NCBI RefSeq assembly: GCF_030269925.1
Contig: NC_085128.1
Span: 9,488,501 to 9,552,500 of the forward strand
Reading direction: 5' to 3'
Length of the DNA stretch: 64,000 nt
Source: Bombyx mori
Lineage: Eukaryota; Arthropoda; Insecta; Lepidoptera; Bombycidae
The notes under the pieces are model-generated. The model saw only the letters and a list, made by a program, of their open reading frames with translations. It was not told where the DNA came from and did not search any database. Both the position numbers and the translations under genes were made by a program. Below, one piece after another: positions 36,286 through 49,410 of the stretch (position 1 is the stretch's first letter; every line of letters starts with the position of its first letter).

Positions 36286-37544
36286 TCCCAGTTACGAGTT
36301 TTAAATTTTGTAACTAGAAAATGTTCTATTTATTATTGAAAAAAATGTTTAAGGTACTCTGTTACCGCATATTCATTTATTTAATCAGAACGAATTATCA
36401 CGAAATTATAGAAAAATGTACTACTGCTCAGCACCCAGTGCCCAGTACCTATTCACATTTATCAGCACACTTGCAGTGACGCACACACACGACCGCGATG
36501 TGATAATATGACAAATGCAAATGTCAATGTCAAAAAAAATGCTATTTATAAGTGATGCAGCATCGTCTGGTATTATATCAAACGAAGAGAATACCCCCTT
36601 GATACTAGTATTTTTTGGTATTATAAAATTTTAAACGTAAAAGTAACTGTGAACTGCTAATAAAAGTCACGGCACAGTTAAAAGTAAGGTCAACTTGTTG
36701 AATTTTTATTAAGTCTTCCCTCGATTCTAAATTTCAATTGTAATAATTGAAAACTAGAATCTAGAATGAACTAAAATGGAATAAACAAGAACTTATAAAT
36801 ATTACAAAGTCATTTTTGAATATTCTTAAAAAATCTAACTTAAGACACAAAGAAAAAATGTGGTCCTTCATCAAAATATAATGTAGTTAAATAATTAAAA
36901 CTACTTTTATGGCCATGGACGACTAATCTAATTACCGTTAAAATTTCACAAAACATAATTTTGTCGTCCGTATCCACAAAAACAGTAAATGTATTCGAAC
37001 ACTCTGGAAAAAAAAGAGATTGCATCGTAAAAGTAATTTTTAATTCTGTTTTTATAACTAACGAAAACCGAAGAAAATACTAGCTTATTAAATTTCACTC
37101 ATTAATCATATTTTTCTGATTAGTATTGCATGTAAATAGATACTTAATGACTCGATTTGTGAGGTTCAATTTTTATCTATCGACGCAAAATAAGTATGGT
37201 TTTGACATTTAACGACATAATTTTTCTAAGATTATAATCAACTTAGCAGGTCTTGCTTTAAGCAACATCTCATCTCAAATTCGCATAACTTACTTCAAAA
37301 ACTAATTTAATAGTCAACAAACTGATGCGTAATTCTACATAATTCCGATAGATGGCAATATATTCAACTTTAAGAATAAGCTTGCCTGATATTGATTTGG
37401 TTCCTAGTGATAAAAATTATGAAATTTAAACAGCTGTTGTACAGTGTAGTTATTTAGTCTGTATTGTTATACATTGCACAAAAATAATAGAAAGCGGAAA
37501 AACTAAGCTTAGCGTTCCTATTTGAAGTTCCTATTTCAAGAAAC
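36286..37544. promoter_or_regulatory. shared upstream region of two divergent genes
   Basis: 1259 bases separate the ATPase ATG (reverse) from the bves ATG (forward). Both 5' UTRs and promoters must start here unless non-coding first exons lie elsewhere. No transposon was recognised, which contrasts with the repeat-filled introns. A direct repeat of TTCCTATTT occurs at about 37514 and 37528 just before the bves ATG. No TATA box assigned. Confidence 0.4.
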
Positions 37545-40500
37545 ATGTCTCACGGTGGTTTCACAGGGAGAAAAAGTGACTTTCTAGAAATAGGAGAATT
37601 GAATTTTTCTTGGCCGGTAGAAAATGGTAGCTATCACGACTTTGGTTCGGTTAACTACACTATGCCATCAGGTAAATACTAACAAAAATTTTATTATCTT
37701 TGATACGTGTGAATTTGAATAAGCGGTAGACGACTTTTATTGCATAGGTATGTAGATGCGTAAATGAGTTCACCGTTCTCCTAATGTTTGAAAAAGGGTG
37801 AAGAAGAATGAGAGTACAGAAGAACCCGGATCAACTTTTTACCTTTTCGTGCTATTATTCAGTAAATTTACATCCTAGTACCATCCACCCCTACTAAGTG
37901 TATCAATACACGTCCAGACAACAACGTAATGGTCAACTGATGCTTCTCTTCTAAGATGGGGTTTCATCTGGCTTGAACCCTTTATTCATATAATCTAATA
38001 TATCAGTAAAACATCATAAGTAATACTCCGTTCTACTTCGAGATATATATCTCGAGGTGAATGGAGACTGGACTGGAGAATGGTATAGAATCCCTTTATA
38101 TCGCAAATAGAATTACTTACAAGACGACATGCGACAGTTCTAACACAGATACTGGGAAAAATAGTAGTGTGTAGACGAAAAGATCAATGTCGCGTACGCG
38201 TATTTTCAAATTAATCAGTACTCATAATGTTGAATCCTATTAAAATTATAGGACCATGGTACTGGCCGTGGTGTCCGTTATGGAGGATTCCACAACACCC
38301 ATTATTTCAGGTAAGTTGTAAGTAAAAGCTTGTTGATTTTCAGATCTTTTAAAATTGCTCCAAAATCTAATGTTTTTTTGTGTACAGCTTTCCAATTTGC
38401 TGTTTGTAGCATCTTACTGTGCACCGAGTACAAAAAAAGGTCAATTATGGATGCACACAATTCTTATATTTGGTAAGTTACTTAAGACGTTTTACGCACA
38501 ATTTTAATTTGAAATACAGTATAGGCTACAAATACTGCTTACATCACATACGCCATAGATAATTTATTACATTACCACATTCTTTAGAATAATAATTATA
38601 AATGTTTCCATTTCCTTAAAGCGGCACGACACGAGAACCCTCTCATCGTGGCCGCCGGAAACTATATAGCCGATCCTGCCAAAACGCGTCATCTCGGATC
38701 CTCCCGATCCACTAACGGTGCTTTTAGGTACACCAAGCACCAGTCATCGTTCTCGTCGGACCCATCGCTTGCGACGAATGGCTCGGCGTGTAAATTAACC
38801 CACAGACACAGCCCACTGAGTTTCTCGCCGGATCTTCTTAGTGGGTCGCGGTTCCGATCCGGTGGTAGATTCTGCGAAGCATGGCTCTTGCTAAGGTTCA
38901 TGTTAGCAACGACGTCAGTTTTGAGCCCCGTGAGCTCATCTACTAATTCGATGAATCTAGAATAACCCCTCGAGGTTAATAGAATAGGTAGGAAAAGAAA
39001 AAAACAGATAAATTTCAACTGTCAATTTGTTAACCAATATCATAACACTTTTCCCGCCCTTTTCTTATAATGTTACCTATTTATTTTTGCTAATGTTCGT
39101 CATTTTGATCGTTATTATTTGTTTTATATTATAAAATTCTGTTGGTATGTTTTATTTGAGACTAGGCTTATCTTGCGCTTCCACTTTATTAGTTGGCTAA
39201 ATTAAAAACAGCACGAAGTTTCATCTGTAATTTGTTAAAAACTGAAAACAGTAGTAGTAAACTCTAGTTCTCTCTAAAATCTAGATATATTCCTTAAAAA
39301 GACTCATGCTATGAATCAAAGCCGAATTCCCTGGTACAGGGTTATTGTCAGAATTAATAAATCAATGAGACTATCATTAATCACGTTCTTCTTCTCCTTC
39401 GTCGCTTCCTCATTACTGAGGATCGTGATCACCTTGGTCTAGTTTTTGCACCAGCTTTCCCAAAGTTGCCTGCATTCGGCCTGCTTAATGGCGCCTGGGA
39501 CGCTGGTGACAATGTCCGTCCACCTGGTTGGCAATATTCCTCGACTTCTCTTTCCTACCACGTGACCTACAACTATTAGTTTTTTTAATGTGTCAATTCT
39601 CTCGGAGCTAAACGTCAAGACCCGTCTCTACGATCTGTATGCAGCGCCTCCTCAAGTACTTCGGTCACGTGGCCCGACGAAATCCTGACAACTTGGAAAA
39701 ACTAATCACGTTAGATTGAGTTTAAATAAATTGAATGAAAGATATTAAATCGTAATGAGATATAATTGCCAGTTTTAAAATATTCGTAACAGAAAATCAA
39801 CAAAATATTATGTTGGCGTGGTGCTCGAACCACCAATTATATTATGTATAAAATATTAAAACATAGACAATACAGACCAATTTAAAATTAAAATAAATAT
39901 TAAAATAGAATAGAAAGCCCTTGATTTGTGTTCTGTTTTCAAATAGCAAAAAAAATGAATTCTTATTATTTCATTCCGATCCCCAGTCCTACATCGTACA
40001 CATTTCGGTCTATTGTGAAACAACATAATGAAATGAGTTTCCTAAATCATAATAAACCAAAAAAGAACAGACTTGTCTTTATTTACATATTAATATGGTT
40101 TCACCAACTTCAAGATGACTCCTGAAAACTGATTAACCTGAAAATGTTCTCAAATGCAATAATTTTATTACTTTGCCCTAATATGACCAGAATAACCTCA
40201 ATAAAAAATGTTTATTATTAATTACATATTAGTTCTGTTTGCTATTAAGTTGCGAATAAATTACATACGTCCCCGTATTGTAAGCTTGCTCCAATTGTTC
40301 AAAAACTCACAGAGTCGTCTTAAGTGGTACGAACACGTGATGTGGAGGGACTGTGACTACGTCGTTCACCTGGCACTACTAGAAAAAAGGCGTAAAATAG
40401 AGCGACCCCCGGGCACATGTTGAACAAATACGACTCGAACACTTAAAGAGGCCAAGGTCTAACTGGACAGTACGATAACTCAAGATAGAAAATACCTGGT

Positions 40501-43500
40501 GGTGGAAAGTCGACCCCAACCCTCTTTAGATTAGGATAATAAAGAAGAAGAAGTTTACTATTATGCGTGTTTTTTTTTAACACTACTGCTTTTTACTATT
40601 TAAACCTTTTTTATATGCTTCTTACATGTTTTAAAATACATAATTTGACCATTTCATTTGGTCCCGTGATTAGTGTTAGCCTGATTGCTGCTACCTGCAC
40701 CTATAGTTCGTTTCCAGTTTGTATCTTAAAAATATTTGGTATTCAGGTTTCCATGTGTTTCCGATCGTCGAATAATTCCTTTAAATGATTACGTTTTTTC
40801 CGTTTAGCTTTCATGCTGTATTCGATTTGGGCATGGCACGTGATATGCTCTCCAGATGCGTTCTCGTGGAACTTTGGATTCGTGTTCCTTAATTTAGCTC
40901 AGGTCGTGTATCTGGTTTATGAAATGAGACCCGTCAAATTTGATCCGGAACTCGAAGAAGTATTTCACACGTTATTCGAACCGTTTAAGGTAAGCGAACG
41001 AGATAGTCCAAAATTACGTAGGTTGTGTTTTGAATTACGAATGTTTCAAAGTCTTTGTAAGTCTAGATCAATGTTACTTTCCCATTATCATTAAAAATAT
41101 TGATCCGACATGTCCGTTGTGAGTCCGCACGGGTAGGTACTATCACCCCGCCTATTTCTGCCGTGAAGCAGCAATGCGTTTTGGTTTGAAGGGTGGGGCA
41201 GCCGTTGTAACCACGGAATAGATAAATAAGGTTGGAATGGTAATGTAGGCGGGGCAAGCGTGCCACTGTTATGATAGAACAAACATAACTCGACCGATTT
41301 TTTCATTCACCGCGTTTAGTGCGCTTCGGACTACTTGGCGAACAGATCTCCGCTTTATAGTGCCTCATCCGATCGAATCGATCGAAAGATATACCTCCTC
41401 GCTCAAGTATAGAGCGAGGAGGTATATCTTTCGATCGGTAAGTCGAAATTACCATTTAATTACAATATTATTTGTCTAAAACATAAAAATATACTGAGCA
41501 TTATGAAATTCCAAACATTAACAATATTATTGAAGCATGTTATAAATAGCATACATTGCGCGATGTGTACTCGCCCAATGAACGCAATGACCAAGTCAGC
41601 TTCCAATGTACTACATGCATTGCGTTCTCTACACTTCAATCTTTGAAATTTCGGCCTTTGCCCTGATTGGCTGTGCAGTTTGTCGATAGTGAGGTGACCA
41701 TGTGGTAAAATCATCGACAGAATTCTCGACTATATTTACATTTGAGATGGATAATTTTTGCATTATTTTATATTTAATTAATGATACCTAGTATATTCTT
41801 AGTGAGACGTATTTTGAGTAAAATAAATATGTATTATTATTATTGAATTATTATCATTGAATTAAAGTGAAGGTATAATATAAAGGGACATGTAGACCTC
41901 TAATTTACGGGTATTTACTATATTGTCTAAGACGTATTCAAATCTAAGTAAAATGCTATTTGACTTATGCAGTAAATTAAAAATTTTAGGTTTCCTAAAG
42001 AACCTAACGCCAGGGAACAATGGATTGACGTGACAGGTAGAGGAAACTGGAGACAAAGACGAGTACTATTTGCTCTAAACATTTTACTGAAAATGATTTT
42101 ATCATAAAAAAAATCAGAATACTTTTAGTTTTGAAAAATTCATTCGCAATTAATAGCAAGCGCCAACTGCTTAACAAATACGTTTTATTACAGCGACAGT
42201 GACTATTTGTAATTAATAAAAGTAAAATAGTTTTTTTTTTCAATATTTATTTCATGTTTCATTTTCTCCATTCATTCATCAGATAATTTATCGATAAAGA
42301 ATATCGATTTTATCAAGCACTAGCGTGTATGAACATTTTTATTGCCTTTTTGCGTGTGTGAGTGTGTATGCCTACGGGTGTTTTGTGCTAGTTTGCGAAC
42401 GAATATCTGTCCTGAGATTTATGTGTGGGTGTTTTTGTTGTGTGCGAAATACTTGTAATCACAGTGTGTGTATGTGTAGAAATTAAAATAGTGGGGATGA
42501 AGCGGCGACACTGGTTCTAATACAAAATTAGAGCAAAGGCCTTTCCAACCTTATTTATCTATTCCGTGGTTGTAACTATAGTTGAGACCTTAGAGCTTAT
42601 AATATCTCAAGGTGGGTGGCGCATTTACGTTGTAGATGTCTGTGGGCTCAAGTAACCACGTAACATCAGGTGGGCAGTGAGCTCGTCCACCTATCTAAGC
42701 AAAAAAAAAAGTCACTCTAGAGTCATAGATAGGCCTTTAGAGTTTTAAAAGTCTTCAAACGAAAACTTATTTGATGATTGGAAACTACCCAAAGCCGTTG
42801 CTGTTTTTCAATATGATTTTCGTAACTATATTATGTCCAAACTAATAATTAACGTAGAGTAGGTAAACAGAAAGTCAAATACATTTAAATTGATTAAGCA
42901 CGTAGTTATGTGAGTACATTAATGTTACCGACTGCAAACTGGGGTGTGTTGATCGTAAAACAAGTGAATTCCCTTTAACCAATGCCGTAAACGACGAAGT
43001 AATTCGAAATGCAATTATTTTACGACCTTATTTAAAAAATATATATATATTATCCAATGGAAAAGCGCAAAATGTTTGCAACAATTTGGTGTATCTTTTA
43101 GAAAACGTGTCATATAAAGTCAAGAACAGTACACGGGCTCTAAGGAGTTCCACTATATGTCTCAGTGTGAACAACGGATATCATATTGATGTCCACGAGC
43201 TCTAGTGGTTCATTATGATTTTGCCCTAAAAAATATTAGTCCTAAGCTTTTATATTTAAAGGAAGTATCGTCTAGACCCTGTGTGAACCAAAAACAAATT
43301 TATTAATTTTTATCAAGCAAATTAATGTTTTGATAATTTCAATAATATTCATTTCGTCAAGGTTTCAAGGTTACAATTCAAGAGGATGGTGTCGCCGGAT
43401 TTTGCTCATATTATGTCTTTGCACGCCGGCGAAGCGTACGCGATGCAAAACTTGACAAAAACCGATAGACTTGGACTATTGCTTTCAGGGAAGGTAAGAT

Positions 43501-46500
43501 TAGCGATTGAGAAGATTGGTAGTTTCTTAGGGAATTGAGGCTGGTAGGTTTTAAAATGATAACTGAGAAACAGCTATAACTGGACAGTAAATATATCGAA
43601 TCGTATTTTAAAAAGAAATAATTGACTCGATTCGGCTTTAGGTCTGTTACATTTCTGTAGACTAGCGGTTTAAAATTAACGCGTCCGTCACGATACAAGA
43701 TCATATCGACCCATGCAGTAGTGAGTTTTCTTATTTTCACTCATAACTAAACGTAAAAACCCATTTAGGGTACACACGAAAGTGCTTTCCAGTAAAGATA
43801 GCGATGGATTTAAAACAGTTTTTCCTCGTGTTCACGTACAGATGCCCTCAATGAAGATACGCGATCACGTACCTAAATGGTGTAGACGTGACTTCGAACG
43901 ACACCTATTCGTAATTTTATGGAAGCGTTTCGCTTAGACTTCATGATCATGAATACGTTTATGATACCGAGAGAAAAACTCAAAGAGCATATTTTAAATG
44001 CATTCTAGGCTTAGTGTTGTAAAAAGAACAAAAATATCAGCGAATTACCTACCTAAAAAAAGTATATTGTTTCATTATAAATAGACGAGTTAAATCGTAA
44101 ATGCATCCGTTTGTTGGTAGATAAGAATCATTGATCCAATGAAGGGGATGCAAGCTGTTCCAAAATATCGATATTTTTGTATCGATAAATTATTAGTTGA
44201 AAAATAAAAATAAAAATACGCATAATAACATGATGATGATCCCAACGAAGTAAAGTATTACAATTCACATTTTCGAGAATCTTAGACAAGATTAAAAAAC
44301 CTCTATAGGTAGTCTACCAAGAAGTTTTATATAGATTATTAAAATTAGAATTATGTTATTATAAAAATTTCTATTATATTTACTTTTACAAATAAATAAT
44401 AACGTTCCTTGATTCTAGTTTGTTTTATTATAGGTAGAAACAATACGAAGAATAGAACCTACTTTTAACCACGTACGATTGGCTACATCTAGTTGTAACC
44501 AGCATAAAAAAGACTATACCTAGTTTTAACCAAATGAAATCGGCTACACCTAATATTAGCCGTGAACAAATCTGTTATACCTAGGTTTAAACGCCGAAGT
44601 GCGGCTACACCTAATTTTAGCCGGCTAGAACTAGGTGTAGTCGCACTTCGGGTACAGGGCGTTACATATATATTTTTTTTGTAATAAAATCCATTGTATC
44701 TAGGAATCAATGACGTGAAAAAATCGATGGCCTGTTAAATTATTTTCTAGGTAAATGTAATGAGTGGACATCAATTCCTCCATCCGATTTTGCCGTGCGA
44801 GTTCCTAGACTCGCCAGAATTCGAGTCGAGTCGAGCCACTATCGATGAAAAATTCAAGGTGAGTTCCGTTTAGGTATGAGTTGTTCAAGTTTTCATTGGT
44901 CTATATGTTAGTTAATTAACATTTTCCTAATTTTTTTTTATTGTATTTAAGAAGCAAATCTTAGTTGAATATTATTATAATAAAATATAAAATATCTTAT
45001 TATCCATGAAAATAAAATGTATACCTTCATTTAAAAAAAAAGTTCCTTTTGAGTTTTAATGGAGTTTTAAAGGAGTTCGATATAATCGAGCGATGAAATA
45101 ATAAAATTCTGTAATTGAAAAAGTGCAAAGAACAATGAGGGCTATTGTCAGGACCCATTTAAAAAAAAAAGATTTATACCTTTACACATACATCGACTCC
45201 AATCTGAGATTTTTCTAGTTTTATTTTTATTTTTTATTTTTTTATTGCTTAGATGTGTGAACGAGCTCACAGCCCACCTGGTCTAAGTGGTTACCGGAGC
45301 CCATATACATCTACAACGTATATGCGCCGCTCACCTTGAGATAATAAGTTCTAAGGTCTCAGTATAGTTACAACGGCTACCCCACCCTTCAGACGGACTC
45401 ACAAGAGATCCTATCACCACTAATTACGCAAATTATAATTTTGCGGGTTTGATTTTTATTACACGATGTTGTTTCTTCACCGTGGAAGTAAACCGTGAAC
45501 ATTTGTTAAGTATGTATTTTATTAGAAAAAATTGTACCCGCCTGCGGGATTCGAACACCAGTGCATGGCGAGATACGAATGCACCGGACGTCTTATCCTT
45601 TAGGCCACGACGACTTCTAGTGCTCAGGGTACCGGAAACACACGTATGAGATGACCGATACGGATCGAATCACCTTTCTTATTACAATGCAAAGGCTGCG
45701 ATAAACTTATCAGTACAAAAGCGATTCAAAAAAAAGTAGCTTTTAACTTCTGGTTTTCCTGATCTCAGTATAAATGGCTGAGGTTCAAGCACAAAGGTGG
45801 GTTAATTCCATTACAACGTTGTTCAATACCCTAATAATTATAACAGGTTTTGTATTTTTGTAAACAATCTCTTTATTCTTAGAGGTAGGTACCTTTTTTT
45901 TTTTTTTTTTTTTTCGGGTAGAGGGCCGAACCTCCTACGAGGTCCCCGCGCAAAAGGGGCGCGCGGGGTATGTGAGACTCAACGATCTGCATGGTGTTGT
46001 GAGCAGACCGCGGGCCCAAGGATTTTAGAGCCCACCCACTAAACGACTCCTCTGCACTCTTACACCCGACGTCCGATCCCCTCCGAGGTCAGAACCCGGA
46101 TGAGGTAGGGGGGCTACCGCGGTCAACACTACAACCAGACGGCGCGGCTCACCCCAAGGACGCCCAGCCGACGGAGCCTTCGAGGCGAATCGAAGGCTCT
46201 AAAACGTCAGCCGTCTCGGTACGGCAGCCCGTCGGGCCGCCCAGACGGTGCCGCTGGTGTCCCGGAATACCCCGCTGGACCAGAACCAGCCTGCCGGGTC
46301 GGGACGCGATACACCGTCGACCGGTCGCTCTATTCACTCCACGGCAGCGCGCTAGAGTGCTGGTAGCGCGCCGCGCGGCCTCACCCCCTCAGGTCGCCCC
46401 TTGACCTTCACCGGGGGGAGGCCGCCACCTACAGGGGCCGGGACGTACGGGCGTATTCCCGCCTCCGGCCCCCGGCTCGACGGCGACGGATCGGTGCGGA

Positions 46501-48085
46501 AAGGGAAGAGCTCTCCCTCTCTCGCTCCGCCGCCTCCTTCTGCGATATGGTGGACTCGCAGAAGTCGAGCATCGCCTTCCAGGACGCGTCGCTGCCGAGC
46601 ATCGTAGCCACGACGCGCGGCAGCGAGAGGTCCTCTCCAATGACCGCGACGAGGGCGGCGCGTTGCTCGTCGAATCCAGAGCAACGCGCCAGCGTGTGTT
46701 CCGCTGTGTCTTCCTCGTCGCGGTCCGCGCAGTGGTGGCACTGCGCCGTCGGTTCCCTTCCGGCTATCTTAAAGAGGTACCGGCCAAAACACCCATGGCC
46801 GGTCAACATCTGCGTCAGCCGGAAGGTGAGGCATCCGCGGTCGCGGCCCACCCAGTCCGCGAGGACCGGACGGACCGCCTCGACGGTACGGAGGCCGGCC
46901 GACGGGTCCGCCAAGCGGCGAGACCACGCCTCCAGCACGGACCGCCGAGATTGGAGCCTCCGCGCTCGAACTACTCCTTCGCCGGGGCGCCCTTCCCCCC
47001 TAGAGCGGAGGTCGCTACGCCACCGGTAATCGGCAGCGAGCGCCTCCGCCTCCAGGTCCCAGGGTGGCGCCCCGGCGAGCAAGCACGCCGCCTCGAAGGA
47101 GACGGTGCGGTATCCTCGGATCGCCCTGACCGCGATCGCGCGCTGCGGACGTCGCAGCGCGGCGATGTTCTGGCGGGTCAGGGCGTGGCACCATACGGGC
47201 GCGCCGTATAGTGCCATCGACCGCACCACCCCCATGTAGAGGCGGCGCGCCACCTGATCGGGACCCCCGACGTTTGGAAGGAGCCGGCTCAAAGAGCCGG
47301 CCGTTGCCATCAGCCGAGGGCCCAACTTCTCAAAGTGAGCGCGGAAGTTCCACCGACCGTCCAGTTCGAGGCCGAGGTACCGAAGACCGGTCACCCCGAC
47401 CCCGACGCGGACGCCTCCGATCACGAGGTGGGCACCCACAGGCGGCGCTCGTCCCGGCCCGTGAAAGAGCAGGGCCTGGGTTTTGTCGAGCGCCACCTCG
47501 AGCCCCAACCGTCGGATCCTGGTGACGACGTGTGCCACGCCTGCGCACGCCAGACGGGCAGACTCCCGGTAGTCCCTCCCCGGAGCTACGACCAACGTGT
47601 CGTCAGCGTAACAAATTACGCTGAGCCCGGGGAGGGGTCCCCGAATGACGCCCCGCAGGACCCAGTCGTAGCCGATGTTCCACAGCAGGGGGCCCAGGAC
47701 GGACCCCTGCGGAACACCACGCTCGACGGGGAAGCGGTACATCGCCCCACCGTGTCCGATGCACTGGATCGACCTGCCCTCGAGGTAGGAGCCGATCAGT
47801 CGGCGGAGGTATGCGGGGACGCCGTGATACTCCAGCGCCCCCGCGATCACCGACCAGGGCAGGGTGTTGAAGGCGTTCCTTACATCTAAGGATAACGCCA
47901 TCGCCACCCCGCCCCGGGATACGGCTTCATCGGAGAGGGCCCGCACGCGCAGAATTGCGTCGATAGTCGAGCGGCCCTCTCTGAAGCCGTATTGCTCCGC
48001 CGAAAGATCGGGACCCGTCTCGGTCAGGTGCCGGACGATGCGGGCCGCGACGATCCTCTCGAGCATCTTGCCCGAGAGGTAGGTA

Positions 48086-48121
<36 letters not shown>

Positions 48122-49365
48122 CGGGTAGAGGGCCGAACCTCCTACGAGGTCCCCGCGCAAAAGGGGCGCGCGGGGTATGTGAGACTCAACGATCTGCATG
48201 GTGTTGTGAGCAGACCGCGGGCCCAAGGATTTTAGGACCCACCCACTAAACGACTCCCCTGCACTCTTACACCCGACGTCCGATCCCCTCCGAGGTCAGA
48301 ACCCGGATGAGGTAGGGGGGCTACCGCGGTCAACACTACAACCAGACGGCGCGGCTCACCCCAAGGACGCCCAGCCGACGGAGCCTTCGAGGCGAATCGA
48401 AGGCTCTGAAACGTCGGCCGTCTCGGTACGGCAGCCCGTCGGGCCGCCCAGACGGTGCCGCTGGTGTCCCGGAATACCCCGCTGGACCAGAACCAGCCTG
48501 CCGGGTCGGGACGCGATACACCGTCGACCGGTCGCTCTAATCACTCCACGGCAGCGCGCTAGAGTGCTGGTAGCGCGCCGCGCGGCCTCACCCCCTCAGG
48601 TCGCCCCTTGACCTTCACCGGGGGGAGGCCGCCACCTACAGGGGCCGGGACGTACGGGCGTATTCCCGCCTCCGGCCCCCGGCTCGACGGCGACGGATCG
48701 GTGCGGAAAGGGAAGAGCTCTCCCTCTCTCGCTCCGCCGCCTCCTTCTGCGAGATGGTGGACTCGCAGAAGTCGAGCATCGCCTTCCAGGACGCGTCGCT
48801 GCCGAGCATCGTAGCCACGACGCGCGGCAGCGAGAGGTCCTCTCCAATGACCGCGACGAGGGCGGCGCGTTGCTCGTCGAATCCAGAGCAACGCGCCAAT
48901 GTATGTTCCGCTGTGTCTTCCTCGTCGCGGTCCGCGCAGTGGTGGCACTGCGCCGTCGGTTCCCTTCCGGCTATTTTGAAAAGGTACCGGCCAAAACAAC
49001 CATGGCCGGTCAACATTTGCGTCAGCCGGAAGGTGAGGCATCCGCGGTCGCGGCCCACCCAGTCCGCGAGAACCGGGCGGACCGCCTCGACGGTACGGAG
49101 GCCGGCCGACGGGTCCGCCAAGCGGCGAGACCACGCCTCCAGCACGGACCGCCGAGATTGGAGCCTCCGCGCTCGAACTACTCCTTCGCCGGGGCGCCCT
49201 TCCCCCCTAGAGCGAAGCTCGCTACGCCACCGGTAATCGGCAGCGAGCGCCTCCGCCTCCAGGTCCCAGGGTGGCGCCCCGGCGAGCAAGCACGCCGCCT
49301 CGAAGGAGACAGTGCGGTATCCTCGGATCGCCCTGACCGCGAGTCAGGGCGGAGGTAGGTACCTA

Positions 49366-49410
<45 letters not shown>

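Larger units (their letters stand above)
37672..40807. other. bves introns 1-3
   Basis: Apart from exons 38252-38310 and 38388-38472, this holds a Jockey tail (38635-39005) and two LINE scraps (39390-39720, 40300-40556). The remainder is AT-rich with no recognised feature. Confidence 0.5.
41098..42712 (+). mobile_element. Bm1 SINE split by a DNA transposon
   Basis: The Bm1 5' part ends GCAGCCGTTGTAA at 41210 and the 3' part resumes TTGTAACTATAG at 42570. The two halves join to the usual Bm1 sequence once one TTGTAA is removed. The insert is listed separately. Confidence 0.85.

Noticed and set aside
42340..42480. GT-rich stretch as Z-DNA or a regulatory element of bves
   Set aside because: It lies inside the 1359-bp transposon and is interrupted; no reason to assign a bves function.
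46547..47889. Long forward frames across the R1-clade element
   Set aside because: GC-rich antisense shadows of the reverse-transcriptase frame on the opposite strand.
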